Shown here piece by piece: positions 35,277 through 44,476 of a stretch of 64,000 nucleotides of DNA (position 1 is its first letter; every line of letters begins with the position of its first letter). The notes under the pieces are model-generated. The model saw nothing but the letters and a program-made list of their open reading frames with translations, had not been told where the DNA came from and made no database searches. Source of the stretch: Aestuariispira insulae (GTDB taxonomy: Bacteria > Pseudomonadota > Alphaproteobacteria > UBA8366 > Aestuariispiraceae); contig NZ_QRDW01000002.1 of NCBI RefSeq assembly GCF_003385955.1, positions 434,001-498,000 on the forward strand. The letters are read 5' to 3'. The translations under genes and the position numbers were made by a program.

Positions 35277-37250
35277 ATGAGCCAACCGGAAACCTTCATC
35301 GGCGACAAAGATTTGTTTGAACGGAACCTGGCGGCGCTGGAGAAACGCCAGCCTGCCTATGCGGCCCGCATGCGGAAAATTGTCACGCCCGGATCCAGGA
35401 TCGTCAAAATGCCCTCGGGTGGTCTCAACCTGGATCTGGGACACTCGCTTTTTTACGAAGAGGATGCGGAACGCTATTTGGACCGTCAGATGTCCAAATA
35501 TCTGACGAAGCCTGACCGGGTTTTCATCGGCTGGGTCGACCGGATCGAAAAACCGCGTTATGTCGCAGAAAAAATGTATGAGGCGGCCTGGGACTGGTTG
35601 CTGGAACAGGGGCTTGAAAAAGGCGGGCGGCAGGTTGACCCGGATGGTGGTTTTGTTGTCGTTCTGGGGATTGGCCTGGGGCTGCATGTCGGTCGGTTGA
35701 TAGAGGAACTGGATGTCCGGATGCTGGTCATCTCGGAACAGTTTGACGAGTTTCTTTATCACGCCATGCATCTGCATGACCTGTCCGAATGGTATGAAAC
35801 CCTGGAAGGGCGGGGCGGCAATCTGGTTTTTATCCTGGGGGATGATCCAACCCATGTCACCAACCTGATCTATGGGCATATCAAGAATTCGGCTTTCGGC
35901 CTGGCGGATGGATCCTATTTCTACGTCCATTATAATTCCTATGTCATGCGTGAAGTGGAGCGCCAGTTCATCGACAGGGTGCCGATCATTTCGGGAAGTC
36001 CCGGTTTCTTTGAAGACGAGCTGGTGATGATGGAAAACTGTTTCCGTAACATCACCGGGTATGAAGCCCAGACCTTCAACGACAAAGGACGCATTCTAAA
36101 GCAGACACCGGTCTTTATCATTGGGTCCGGACCGTCCCTGGATGATGCGGTGGACCAGATCCGGGCGCTGCGGGACCAGGTCATCCTGGTGACTTGCGGC
36201 ACTGGTTTGGGCACCATGCTAAACTATGGGTTCAAGCCGGATTTCCACGTGGAGCTGGAAAACACCCCTGGCCCGCTGGAGATTATCACCGGCCTGTCGA
36301 AGAAATATGACCTAGGCGGCATCACATTGATTGCCTCCAACACCGTCCATCCGGAGGTGCCGGCCTTCTTTGACCGGCGCATTCTCTATTTCCGGGATTC
36401 CGTGACCTCGACCAAAATGTTTGGGCAGGGCTATTCGGAAGTGTTCAATGCGGCGCCGACCGTGACCAATGTCGGGTCGCGGATCACACTGGGCATGGGG
36501 TTCCGCACGCTTTATCTGTTTGGGGTCGATTTCGGGACCAGAGTCGCCGATCGGCATCATTCCGAACAATCGGTCTATGATGAGGATTTCCTGAAAACCC
36601 ATCCTGACCATAAAAAGGCCTCGCAATATGACCTTAAGGCGCGGGGCAATTTTGGCGGTGTGATTCATACCAGCCGCAGTTTCCTGTCGGCATCGATCTT
36701 TTTCTCAACCCTTCAGGCCTCTTTCCCGGAGGCGCGGCTGATCAACTGCTCGGACGGGATCCGTATTCCCGGCACCATACCGCAATTGCCGGAAAGCCTC
36801 GAAATTGTTGAAGGCGTCTCCCATCGTGACCGGGAGATGCGGTTGATCCTGGAAGAATATGAACGGGAAAAAGGTCATGTGCCGGTCTCGGTCCAGGACT
36901 TGGAAATCCTGCATTACCGGCTCCATGCCTTTTATGCGAAGCTGCGCGAAGCCTTGCCGCAATTGGAACAGGGCAAAGCCGGGCTTTATCGGTTTTATGA
37001 CCAGCTTCAATCGCTGGTCTATGCAAAATCGCAAGACCCCGTTGATCAGGTGGTGGAACAATTCCATGTGGGTTCTTTAATGCAGCTGTTCCAGGTGGGC
37101 TATATCGTCTTGCGGCGCGTTCCGGAAGAAACGCGGGACAGTTTCATGACCCATTATGCCAGGGCCTATGGCGCCTTGGTGGAGGAAATGGCTGAACGGG
37201 CGCTGACCTTTACAGAAAACCTTATCGAAGAAGCCAGGAAAGTGGCGTGA
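35277..37250 (+). CDS. maf: Maf-type motility accessory factor, flagellin nonulosonate transferase
   Basis: The 657-residue protein has the Maf/DUF115 core: PVFIIGSGPSLDDAVDQIRA, then LVTCGTGLGTMLNYGFKPDF and HVELENTPGP. TLYLFGVDFGTRVADRHHSE is the second half of the Rossmann-like domain. Maf proteins of Campylobacter, Aeromonas and Magnetospirillum attach pseudaminic or legionaminic acid to flagellin. The start at MSQPETF has GGAGGG 8 nt upstream and follows the FlmG-like gene by 4 bp. Both enzymes are retained side by side, which is noteworthy. Confidence 0.9.
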   Translation: MSQPETFIGDKDLFERNLAALEKRQPAYAARMRKIVTPGSRIVKMPSGGLNLDLGHSLFYEEDAERYLDRQMSKYLTKPDRVFIGWVDRIEKPRYVAEKMYEAAWDWLLEQGLEKGGRQVDPDGGFVVVLGIGLGLHVGRLIEELDVRMLVISEQFDEFLYHAMHLHDLSEWYETLEGRGGNLVFILGDDPTHVTNLIYGHIKNSAFGLADGSYFYVHYNSYVMREVERQFIDRVPIISGSPGFFEDELVMMENCFRNITGYEAQTFNDKGRILKQTPVFIIGSGPSLDDAVDQIRALRDQVILVTCGTGLGTMLNYGFKPDFHVELENTPGPLEIITGLSKKYDLGGITLIASNTVHPEVPAFFDRRILYFRDSVTSTKMFGQGYSEVFNAAPTVTNVGSRITLGMGFRTLYLFGVDFGTRVADRHHSEQSVYDEDFLKTHPDHKKASQYDLKARGNFGGVIHTSRSFLSASIFFSTLQASFPEARLINCSDGIRIPGTIPQLPESLEIVEGVSHRDREMRLILEEYEREKGHVPVSVQDLEILHYRLHAFYAKLREALPQLEQGKAGLYRFYDQLQSLVYAKSQDPVDQVVEQFHVGSLMQLFQVGYIVLRRVPEETRDSFMTHYARAYGALVEEMAERALTFTENLIEEARKVA

Positions 37251-37254
37251 AATC

Positions 37255-38283
37255 ATGAAGTTATTCGGAAAAGAACTGGACCGGGAAATCCTGTTGATCG
37301 CCGAGATCGGGGTCAATCATGAAGGCGATCTGGAAGCGGCCTCTCGGCTTCTGGCGCTTGCGGCCAAAGCCGGTGCCGATGCGGTGAAATTCCAATCCTA
37401 TACACCGGAACGGTTTATCTCCACTGACGATGCCGAACGGCTTGAAAGAGTCAGGCGTTTTGGTCTCGATCAGGCCGCCCATGAGCGGCTTGCCGCGGAG
37501 GCGCGTGCGCTTGATGTACCTTTCTTTTCGTCCGCCATCAGCGAGGATTGGGTGCCGAAACTGGCGGAACTCGGTGAGGCGATCAAGATTGCCAGCGGCG
37601 ATATTACGTTTGAGCCGGTGATCCGCGCGGCGGCAGGGACCGGGTGCAAGGTGATTTTGTCCACAGGCACGGCAACAGTGCCGGAGATCGACCGGGCGGT
37701 TCATTGGGTCCGCGACGTGGTTGGTGAGGATAAACTGGCGGATCGTCTGGTGCTGCTGCATTGTGTGTCGGCTTATCCGACACCAATGGAACAGGCCAAT
37801 CTGCTGTCCATTCCTTATCTGATGGAACGCTATCACCCGGTCACGATCGGCTATTCCAACCATGTGAAGGAACGCGAAGCGGCCATTGCCGCGGTGGCAC
37901 TGGGCGCGCGTGTGGTTGAGATGCACTTTACCGACCGGAAGGAAGGTCGGGATTTCCATGATCATTCCCTGTCGGCCGATCCGGAGGATCTGGCCTATCT
38001 GGCCCGTGTCCTGCCACAGGTCGCGGCGGCGCGTGGACAATATGGCAAAGAGGTCCAGGCCTGTGAAAGCGGTAATGTCTGGGCGATCCGCAAAGGAGTC
38101 AGTGCTAACCGGGACCTGGTTGCCGGCACCGTGATCGGGGCTGATGATATACGTTATACAAGGCCTGCGACGGAATTCCCCTCGCTGGAGGCGGACAAAG
38201 TCATAGGCGCAACCCTGGCGGAGGATTGCCGGGAGGGGGCCGTCTTGAAACGCAGCATGGTCCATCTGGACCGGAAGGGTTGA
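37255..38283 (+). CDS. neuB: NeuB-family nonulosonic (sialic-acid-like) acid synthase
   Basis: The 342-residue synthase condenses a six-carbon amino sugar with phosphoenolpyruvate. The NeuB barrel motifs are present: EIGVNHEGDLEAASRLLALA, AVKFQSYTPERFIS, LLHCVSAYPTPMEQANL and ARVVEMHFTDRKEGRDFHDH. The C-terminal antifreeze-like SAF domain includes KGVSANRDLVAGTVIGADDI. Whether the product is pseudaminic, legionaminic or another nonulosonate (PseI, LegI or NeuB activity) cannot be decided by eye. It lies 4 bp after maf and supplies its donor sugar. Confidence 0.9.
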   Translation: MKLFGKELDREILLIAEIGVNHEGDLEAASRLLALAAKAGADAVKFQSYTPERFISTDDAERLERVRRFGLDQAAHERLAAEARALDVPFFSSAISEDWVPKLAELGEAIKIASGDITFEPVIRAAAGTGCKVILSTGTATVPEIDRAVHWVRDVVGEDKLADRLVLLHCVSAYPTPMEQANLLSIPYLMERYHPVTIGYSNHVKEREAAIAAVALGARVVEMHFTDRKEGRDFHDHSLSADPEDLAYLARVLPQVAAARGQYGKEVQACESGNVWAIRKGVSANRDLVAGTVIGADDIRYTRPATEFPSLEADKVIGATLAEDCREGAVLKRSMVHLDRKG

Positions 38284-38287
38284 TGGC

Positions 38288-40123
38288 ATGTGCGGGATTG
38301 CAGGCGCATTTGGCCCACAGGCCCTTTCCCCGGAAAGAATATCCCGCACGCTTTCCCTGATGGCCCGGCGCGGTCCGGATGGCCGGGGAACCTGGTGCGG
38401 CCGGATCGGGGACAGCCACCTGGACCTGCTGCATACCCGCCTGTCGATCCAGGATCTGGACAGCCGCTCTGACCAGCCTTTCATCCGCGATGATCTGGTT
38501 TTGGTCTTTAATGGCGAGATTTATAATTTCCCGGAATTGCGGAAGGAACTGGAAGGGCTTGGCCATCAGTTCGTCACCAGCGGGGATACGGAAGTAATCC
38601 TGGCGGCTTATCAGCAATGGGGCGCGGACTGTACAGACCGGTTTGAAGGTATGTGGGCCTTTGCGCTTTATGACGGCGCGCGCGGCCTGCTTTTTCTGAG
38701 TCGCGACCGGTTTGGCGAAAAACCGCTTTATACCTGGTTTGACGGCGGCAGACTGTATTTCGGATCGGAAGTTCGGTTTCTGGCAGGCATGGCGGGGCGC
38801 AAGCCTGATGTGAATTACGAGCAGCTGCGCCGCTATCTGGTTAACGGTTACAAGGCGCTTTATCCCGCCGGGCAGACATTTTTCCGGGACGTATCGGAAT
38901 TTCCCGCCGGTGCCTCCGCCATGATCACCATACCGGAAAAGCCCAAAGCGCGTGCCTATTGGCAGCTCGATTACGCCCCGGTTGAAATGTCCGCCACGGA
39001 AGCGCTGGAAGGGGCGGCGGAACGGGTCGAGGCGGCAGTCGGGCTGCGCTTGCGCGCGGATGTGCCGGTTGCCCTGCGCCTGAGCGGCGGTATTGATTCC
39101 AATGTGGCGCTGGGCATTGCGCGCCAACGGTTCAACCGGGATATCACCACCTTTTCCGTGATTGAGGAGGATGAGCGCTATGATGAGACAGCCGCTATCC
39201 TGGCCAGCATCAAGCGTCAGGGCTGCCCCCACCATCTGATCGATATTCCCAAGCAGGGCTTTTGGGACCGGCTGACCGGTTTGATCGATTATTTCGGCCA
39301 GCCGATGATGACCATCTCCTATTATCTGCACGCGCTTGCCAGTGAGGAGATGCAAAAACAGGGATTCAAGGTCTCGCTTGGCGGCACGGGCGCCGATGAG
39401 ATTTTCTCCGGCTATTACGACCACTATCTTTTCTGGCTGGCGGAGATGCGCGAGCGCGAGGATTTTGAGCAGTTGGTGGAGGGCTGGCGCAACACCTATG
39501 GCCGGTTCGTGCGCAATCCGTTTTTGCAAGATCCAAGGGCGTTCATAGATGCACCCGGGAACCGGGATCATATTTTTTTGCAGACCGACCGTTTCTCAGA
39601 CTTCCTGACCGAACCCTTTGCCGAAGCGCATCGTGAGACGGTCTATACGGATCAAGCGATATTGCGCAACCGGATGATGAATGAGTTGTTGAGCGAGACC
39701 GTGCCGGTGATGCTGCATGAAGATGATTTAAGCGCCATGGCCTATTCGGTGGAAAACCGCGCCACCTATCTGGACAGCGGCCTGGTGGAATTTCTCTTTA
39801 GCGTGCCAAGCCGGCATCTGGTGCAGAACAGTCTGCCGAAATATCTGCTGCGGGAAACCGGGCGCGGGATGGTGGATGAGGATATCCTGGAAAACCCGCG
39901 CAAACAGGGGATCAATGCCCCGGTGACCAGTTTCCTGGATTTTCACACGGCAGAAGCGCGGGATTTGCTGCTGGCGGACAGCCCGCTATTTGATGTGATT
40001 GATCGCGGCAAGCTGGCGGGCCTGGCCGCCTCTGAGGTGGCGCTGAACAGTGAAAGCAAGTTTCTCTTTTCAATCATTTCCGCCAAACTGTTCCTGGAAA
40101 CGCATCATGCCTTCCAACCCTGA
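38288..40123 (+). CDS. asnB: AsnB-type glutamine-dependent amidotransferase (asparagine synthase family)
   Basis: The 611-residue class II amidotransferase has the catalytic Cys right after the initiator Met (MCGIAGAFG), and MARRGPDGRGTW and FNGEIYNFPELRKELEG in the glutaminase domain. The synthetase PP-loop is LRLSGGIDSNVALGIARQRF. Paralogues in surface-sugar clusters often amidate sugar carboxylates or supply ammonia rather than make asparagine. Its place between neuB and a PseA-type amidotransferase supports the sugar role, which is inference. Confidence 0.9.
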   Translation: MCGIAGAFGPQALSPERISRTLSLMARRGPDGRGTWCGRIGDSHLDLLHTRLSIQDLDSRSDQPFIRDDLVLVFNGEIYNFPELRKELEGLGHQFVTSGDTEVILAAYQQWGADCTDRFEGMWAFALYDGARGLLFLSRDRFGEKPLYTWFDGGRLYFGSEVRFLAGMAGRKPDVNYEQLRRYLVNGYKALYPAGQTFFRDVSEFPAGASAMITIPEKPKARAYWQLDYAPVEMSATEALEGAAERVEAAVGLRLRADVPVALRLSGGIDSNVALGIARQRFNRDITTFSVIEEDERYDETAAILASIKRQGCPHHLIDIPKQGFWDRLTGLIDYFGQPMMTISYYLHALASEEMQKQGFKVSLGGTGADEIFSGYYDHYLFWLAEMREREDFEQLVEGWRNTYGRFVRNPFLQDPRAFIDAPGNRDHIFLQTDRFSDFLTEPFAEAHRETVYTDQAILRNRMMNELLSETVPVMLHEDDLSAMAYSVENRATYLDSGLVEFLFSVPSRHLVQNSLPKYLLRETGRGMVDEDILENPRKQGINAPVTSFLDFHTAEARDLLLADSPLFDVIDRGKLAGLAASEVALNSESKFLFSIISAKLFLETHHAFQP

Positions 40124-40150
40124 TTATGTCCCGGTGAATCGGATGAGATT

Positions 40151-41272
40151 ATGAAATATTGCCGCCAATGTATTCTGCCAGATACCAGGCCCGGTGTGTC
40201 CATCGCGTCTGACGGGATCTGTTCGGCCTGCCATGGACATGAGGATAAGGAAAACAAGATCGATTGGGCGGCCCGGGCCGAGGCTTTCCAGGTGATCATC
40301 GATGACGCTATGGCCCGTTCGGACGGCTATGACTGTATCGTGCCGGTGTCGGGGGGCAAAGATAGCTGGTATCAGGTAATCAAGGCACGTGAATTTGGCC
40401 TGAATGTGTTGGCGATCACCTGGAAAACCCCGGCCCGAACAGAGATTGGCCAGAAAAACCTGGATGACATGGTGGCCAATCTGGGCGTGGATCATCTGGA
40501 TTATACCATCAACCCTGATGTGGAGCGGCGTTTCATGAAGGCTGCCTACGAAGGCGTTGGCGCGACCGGCCTTCCGATGCATATGGCCTTATTCGCCATC
40601 CCCATCCGGCTGGCGGTGCAGATGCGAATCCCGCTCATCCTATGGGGCGAAAATCCGCAATTGGAATATGGCGGCAACGAAATTGAACGGTTGGCCACCA
40701 AACTGGATGCGGACTGGCTGGCAAAGCATGGCTGTTTGCAATCAACCTCCTGGCGGGACTGGGTCGGGAAAGAAGGGCTGAGCGAACAAGAGCTGGCGGC
40801 CTATCGGGTGCCGGAAAATCCCGGTTTTGATGTGCGCTCGGTCTTTCTGGGCGCGTTTTTCAAATGGAATTCCTATGAAAACACACGGATCGCAGAAGAG
40901 CATGGCTTTTCCTATCAGGCTGGAGATCGAAAGACAGGCACCTGGGAATTTGCCGATATCGACTGTGATTTCATCTCGTTGCATCATGTCACCAAATGGC
41001 AGAAATTCGGGATTACCCGGGCGTTTGACAATCTCTCGGTGCAGATCCGTTATGGCCAGATCACACGGGCGGAGGCGATTGAGACGGTCCGCAGACTAGG
41101 CACCCAGATCCCGGAGGAAGATGTTCAGAAATTCTGTGCGTTTCAAGGATTGCCCGAAAGCTGGTTTTGGGAGGTTGCCGAAAAATTCCGCAACACCAAG
41201 ATATGGAAGAGGATTGACGGTGTCTGGCAAATCCCCGGTTTCCTAATTGAAGATTGGAACTGGGGCCAATGA
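40151..41272 (+). CDS. N-acetyl sugar amidotransferase (PseA/WbpG family)
   Basis: The 373-residue protein has an N-terminal zinc site (C4, C7, C24, C27: CRQCILP and CSACHG). The PP-loop ATPase motif is VPVSGGKDSWY (about 65-75), and LILWGENPQLEYGGNEIE is characteristic of the N-acetyl sugar amidotransferase family. PseA and WbpG convert an acetamido group to acetamidino, as in Pse5Ac7Am. WbpG needs HisH/HisF homologues for ammonia. None is present here, but asnB is adjacent. The final codons overlap the next start (ATGA). Confidence 0.87.
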   Translation: MKYCRQCILPDTRPGVSIASDGICSACHGHEDKENKIDWAARAEAFQVIIDDAMARSDGYDCIVPVSGGKDSWYQVIKAREFGLNVLAITWKTPARTEIGQKNLDDMVANLGVDHLDYTINPDVERRFMKAAYEGVGATGLPMHMALFAIPIRLAVQMRIPLILWGENPQLEYGGNEIERLATKLDADWLAKHGCLQSTSWRDWVGKEGLSEQELAAYRVPENPGFDVRSVFLGAFFKWNSYENTRIAEEHGFSYQAGDRKTGTWEFADIDCDFISLHHVTKWQKFGITRAFDNLSVQIRYGQITRAEAIETVRRLGTQIPEEDVQKFCAFQGLPESWFWEVAEKFRNTKIWKRIDGVWQIPGFLIEDWNWGQ

Positions 41273-42096
41273 CCATCACCAAACGAAACCCGCCGGACCA
41301 AGCCTGCTCCTTTTGCCGCAGTGTGGATTGGCAGTTCAACGCGGCCTTTGACGCAAGGCCGGAGGGGGAGACGGATTTTGCCATCGCGGATTATTATCGC
41401 GAGCTTTGGACCTGTGGCGGCTGTGGCCATGTGATCAACCATCACCGGATGGATCTCTCCCGGATTTATGACCAGGATTACTGGGATAGTACCTACGGTG
41501 ATCGTATCATCACGACCTTTGAGAAAATCATGGGGCTGCCACCGGAAAAATCCGACAACCGTCAACGGGTGAGGGCATTGAACGCCTATTGGGACCAGGC
41601 GGCACCGGATCTCCCGAAAACGCTTTTGGATGTCGGGGCGGGGCTTGCAGTCTTCCCGGCGGCCATGCAGCAGGCGGGATGGAATTGCACGGCGCTTGAT
41701 CCAGACCCGCGTGCCGCCGAACATGCGGAAAAAATGGCCGGGGTTGAAGGGCTATGCGCCGACTTCCTGAGCGATCGGATTGACCGCACCTTTTCGCTGG
41801 TCACCCTGAACAAGGTGCTGGAACATGTGCCGGACATGGTGGGGATGCTGGCAAAAGTGCGTAATGTCCTGGCGCCGGGGGGACTGGTCTATGTGGAATT
41901 GCCCGATGCGGAGGGTGCCATGGCCGACAGTCCCGCCCGCGAAGAGTTCTTTATCGAACATTTCTGTGCCTTTTCGGCATCTTCACTGGCCCTGCTGGCG
42001 CATCAGGCAGGTTTTTCTTGCGACCGCCTGGAACGTTTGGTGGAACCTAGCGGCAAATACACCCTGCGTGCCTTCCTCCGGCCTGGGAGGAAATGA
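41269..42096 (+). CDS. zinc-ribbon SAM-dependent methyltransferase (sugar C-methyltransferase-like)
   Basis: The 275-residue protein has an N-terminal four-cysteine site (C13-x2-C16 and C49-x2-C52). A class I methyltransferase domain follows: LLDVGAGLAVFPAAMQQAGW, LNKVLEHVPDMVGMLAKVRN, GGLVYVELPD. This layout is shared with NDP-hexose C-methyltransferases and O-antigen methyltransferases. It may methylate the nonulosonate or its precursor. Its start overlaps the stop of the amidotransferase gene and its own stop overlaps the next start. Confidence 0.8.
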   Translation: MTITKRNPPDQACSFCRSVDWQFNAAFDARPEGETDFAIADYYRELWTCGGCGHVINHHRMDLSRIYDQDYWDSTYGDRIITTFEKIMGLPPEKSDNRQRVRALNAYWDQAAPDLPKTLLDVGAGLAVFPAAMQQAGWNCTALDPDPRAAEHAEKMAGVEGLCADFLSDRIDRTFSLVTLNKVLEHVPDMVGMLAKVRNVLAPGGLVYVELPDAEGAMADSPAREEFFIEHFCAFSASSLALLAHQAGFSCDRLERLVEPSGKYTLRAFLRPGRK

Positions 42097-42815
42097 TGCT
42101 GCCGGTGGATGATCTGGCTTTTGAAGCCTCATTTTTTGGGCGTCCGGTTTGGCGTTTGAAGGACGCGGCGGCGGCGGAAGATGTGGTGATGGAGGCTAGA
42201 GAACAAGGGGTGGGATTGATTTCCTGCCGGCTGCCTGCAGGTGAAACCGGCGGGAGAGGGCTGGCGCGCCATGGTTTCCGGTTGGTTGAAACCCTGGTGA
42301 CCCTGACCTGCCCCGTGGCCGGGCAAAAGATGCCTGATGGCGTGTCGCCAGCCATGCGCAGCGAGGAAGAAGCGCTATCCTGTGCGGAAATCGGTGCCAA
42401 GACATTCAAACATGACCGGTTTCATGCTGACTCCCAAGTTGATAATGCGATAGCCGATGCACTGAAATCTGCCTGGGTTGCCAATGCGGTGAAAGACCGG
42501 GCGGATTGTGTGCTGCTCTATCGCGATGAGGTTCAGGAAATTCGGGGGTTCAATGCCTGCCTGTTCAGGCCTAGCGATAAGATGGCAATTATTGATTTGA
42601 TCGGCATCGATCCGGAATGCCAGCGGCAGGGGATTGGTTCGCGTTTGCTGCAGGGCATGCATGCGCATTACCACGGGCGGGCGGACGAGATTCGCCTGGG
42701 CACACAGCTGGCCAATAAACAATCCCTGGACTTTTACCGCCGCAATGGCTTTCAGGAGCTCTTTCGGCAGGAGACCTGGCATTGGGTACCGAACCCGAAT
42801 CAGGGCAATCTCTGA
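42093..42815 (+). CDS. GNAT acetyltransferase (WecD-like) of the glycan island
   Basis: The 240-residue protein has a C-terminal GNAT domain with LIGIDPECQRQGIGSRLLQG (acetyl-CoA loop) and LGTQLANKQSLDFYRRNGFQ. The N-terminal domain resembles WecD/FdtC-type sugar-amine acetyltransferases, with LAFEASFFGRPVWRL as in the F-D-x-x-x-F-G start. It could acetylate the amino group put on by the DegT enzyme encoded on the other arm, the PseH-like step. It is the last gene of the plus arm and ends one base before the convergent PAS gene. Confidence 0.78.
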   Translation: MMLPVDDLAFEASFFGRPVWRLKDAAAAEDVVMEAREQGVGLISCRLPAGETGGRGLARHGFRLVETLVTLTCPVAGQKMPDGVSPAMRSEEEALSCAEIGAKTFKHDRFHADSQVDNAIADALKSAWVANAVKDRADCVLLYRDEVQEIRGFNACLFRPSDKMAIIDLIGIDPECQRQGIGSRLLQGMHAHYHGRADEIRLGTQLANKQSLDFYRRNGFQELFRQETWHWVPNPNQGNL

Positions 42816-43370
42816 TCAGTCCAGATCATCGCGTAAAGTGTAATACCGGACTAAATCCGTGGTCGGGCCAAAATGATCCCGATCCTTGCCCAGATCTGCG
42901 TAAAGGGAGATCCCAAAAACAAAACGGATCTGGCCTGTTTCATTGGCAATGGGGGTCATCAGCCGTTCCGCCGAGCGGATTGCCTCTTCCCGTTCGCGCA
43001 TGACACTGTGCATGACCGCCGGCCCCTCAATCACGCGCAGCCAACGGTTCCGCAGCTTGTCGATTAAGTCTGTTGGAATGAACTCGCTGGTTTTTTTGCC
43101 GCGCAGGGAAAATCCCCAGGCCTCACGGATGGTCTCACCATGCAGATGACAGAGGAATTCATCCTCGTCGGGAAGATACTCATACAGCCAGATCATGGGC
43201 AAAAGTTTGGGGATATAGGCAGGCTCGATATCCTGTTTGGTTGGCTGCATCTTCCCATGGCGCATCTTCAGCCAAGCCTGCAGGAATATCTCCGCCGGTT
43301 CGGAAATATCGACCGGCCACCCCTCCACAAAAGGAAAGGAATGGGCGATGTCATTGATTGGTGTCGGCAT
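42816..43370 (-). CDS. PAS_5-type sensory domain protein
   Basis: The 184-residue soluble protein resembles the PAS_5 family common in alphaproteobacteria. LQAWLKMRHGKMQPTKQDIE leads into IPKLLPMIWLYEYLPDEDEF, then FLCHLHGETIREAWGFSLRG and FRVR-like strands. It has no output domain. PAS_5 proteins are mostly of unknown function. Its place at the end of the sugar-nucleotide arm is odd for a sensor, and a role in the glycan pathway is not supported by its sequence. Confidence 0.7.
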   Translation of the reverse strand: MPTPINDIAHSFPFVEGWPVDISEPAEIFLQAWLKMRHGKMQPTKQDIEPAYIPKLLPMIWLYEYLPDEDEFLCHLHGETIREAWGFSLRGKKTSEFIPTDLIDKLRNRWLRVIEGPAVMHSVMREREEAIRSAERLMTPIANETGQIRFVFGISLYADLGKDRDHFGPTTDLVRYYTLRDDLD

Positions 43371-43376
43371 GAACGC

Positions 43377-43748
43377 TTATTCCGGCATATCGTCTGAATC
43401 GTCAATCTTGACGCATTCTTCGTCCAGGAAACCCAGAACCTTCATATCCTGATGGGCAAGATATTCGTTAAAGGCACTTTGCTGCCCCTCCCGAACCAGC
43501 AGGACATAGCGCTGTCCGGTGGATTTATTCTTGACCAGAACGGATCGGAAGCCCTGGTCGCGCAGCCGCCCGTTCAGGGACGGGGTGGCATAGTAACCCC
43601 AGCTTTTGGCCGCAACATCATATTCCGAACCGTCATCGCGCCGCAGGGTGATCATCTCATCCGGGTCCAGATTGATATCGGCCACATGGGAAATGGTCAC
43701 ACCCTTGATGGTGAAACGCCTTGGTTCATTTTTAGGATAGATCTTCAT
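43377..43748 (-). CDS. uncharacterised protein of the nonulosonate cluster
   Basis: The 123-residue protein is beta-strand-rich in its first half (FTIKGVTISHVADINLDPDE, YDVAAKSWGYYATPSLNGRL) with an acidic tail. I do not recognise the family. The start MKIYPKNEP overlaps the cytidylyltransferase stop by 4 bp (ATGA), so the two are translationally coupled. The reading frame extends upstream inside the neighbour, but without a Shine-Dalgarno sequence. RFTIKGVTI followed by ISLxxGD-like patterns could suggest a small beta-barrel partner for the sugar enzymes. Confidence 0.6.
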   Translation of the reverse strand: MKIYPKNEPRRFTIKGVTISHVADINLDPDEMITLRRDDGSEYDVAAKSWGYYATPSLNGRLRDQGFRSVLVKNKSTGQRYVLLVREGQQSAFNEYLAHQDMKVLGFLDEECVKIDDSDDMPE

Positions 43749-44473
43749 GGACGCCCTCCGGTTTCGGCCCGCCATTGCTGGGCCAATGCCACGATTTCCG
43801 TCAACGGCGCTTCGACGGGGGCTGTTAGCTTGTTTGCTATCCATTGTGCCATCGCCAAATCGTCCGCTGTGTCCACCGATAAAGACAGATCCCCATAAGC
43901 CCCGGATTCTTCACCCACATTTTGGATTTTGAACCGATCCGGATGCCGGTAAGCAAACAACGTCACATGTTCCAAGAATGCCATATCGTCGGTTTCCCGG
44001 CAAATACGTTCCATGGCCGGACGGCTGACAATTTCAACACTGGCCCCAAAAGGCGTGGTTCTTGGAAAGACATTCGTGGCAATTTCGCAGTCACTTGTGA
44101 GAAAGACATCAATGATCCGGTCTATTAGAACCGGGTCGGCAAAGGGGCTGTCGCCGCACAGTCGCACGAACCAGTCGAGATTGAATGCCTGAAGGCAAGC
44201 CAGACAGCGCCCGGCCACATCGTCGATGTTTCCGCGGAAACACTGGAGACCCCGCTGTTGCGCGAAATCAGCCAGGGGGTTATCGATCGCGCGGTCACTG
44301 GTGGCCAGGATAATGGGAATGTCGTGATGGCAATTTGCCAATCGCCTGGCCATCAAATCCAGCACGGTGCCATCGCCAAGGGGTTTTAGCTGTTTGCCGG
44401 GAAGCCTTGAGGAATCAAGGCGTGCCAGCAAAACCAACGCGCCTTGACCACGCAGGTTCTTGTCGCCGGTCAT
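43745..44473 (-). CDS. SpsF-like cytidylyltransferase
   Basis: The 242-residue protein belongs to the CTP-dependent nucleotidyltransferase family. It has the N-terminal nucleotide-binding motif LARLDSSRLPGKQLKPL, DWFVRLCGDSPFADPVLID in the active-site region, and a C-terminal SVDTADDLAMAQWI. It is closest to SpsF and related sugar cytidylyltransferases. It would activate the NeuB product as CMP-nonulosonate, the PseF/LegF/NeuA step. It lies on the opposite arm from neuB. Confidence 0.82.
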   Translation of the reverse strand: MTGDKNLRGQGALVLLARLDSSRLPGKQLKPLGDGTVLDLMARRLANCHHDIPIILATSDRAIDNPLADFAQQRGLQCFRGNIDDVAGRCLACLQAFNLDWFVRLCGDSPFADPVLIDRIIDVFLTSDCEIATNVFPRTTPFGASVEIVSRPAMERICRETDDMAFLEHVTLFAYRHPDRFKIQNVGEESGAYGDLSLSVDTADDLAMAQWIANKLTAPVEAPLTEIVALAQQWRAETGGRP

Positions 44474-44476
44474 GGC

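Noticed and set aside
37261-39571. long minus-strand frames opposite neuB and asnB
   Set aside because: Both plus-strand genes are clear by motif; the opposite frames lack domains and start signals.
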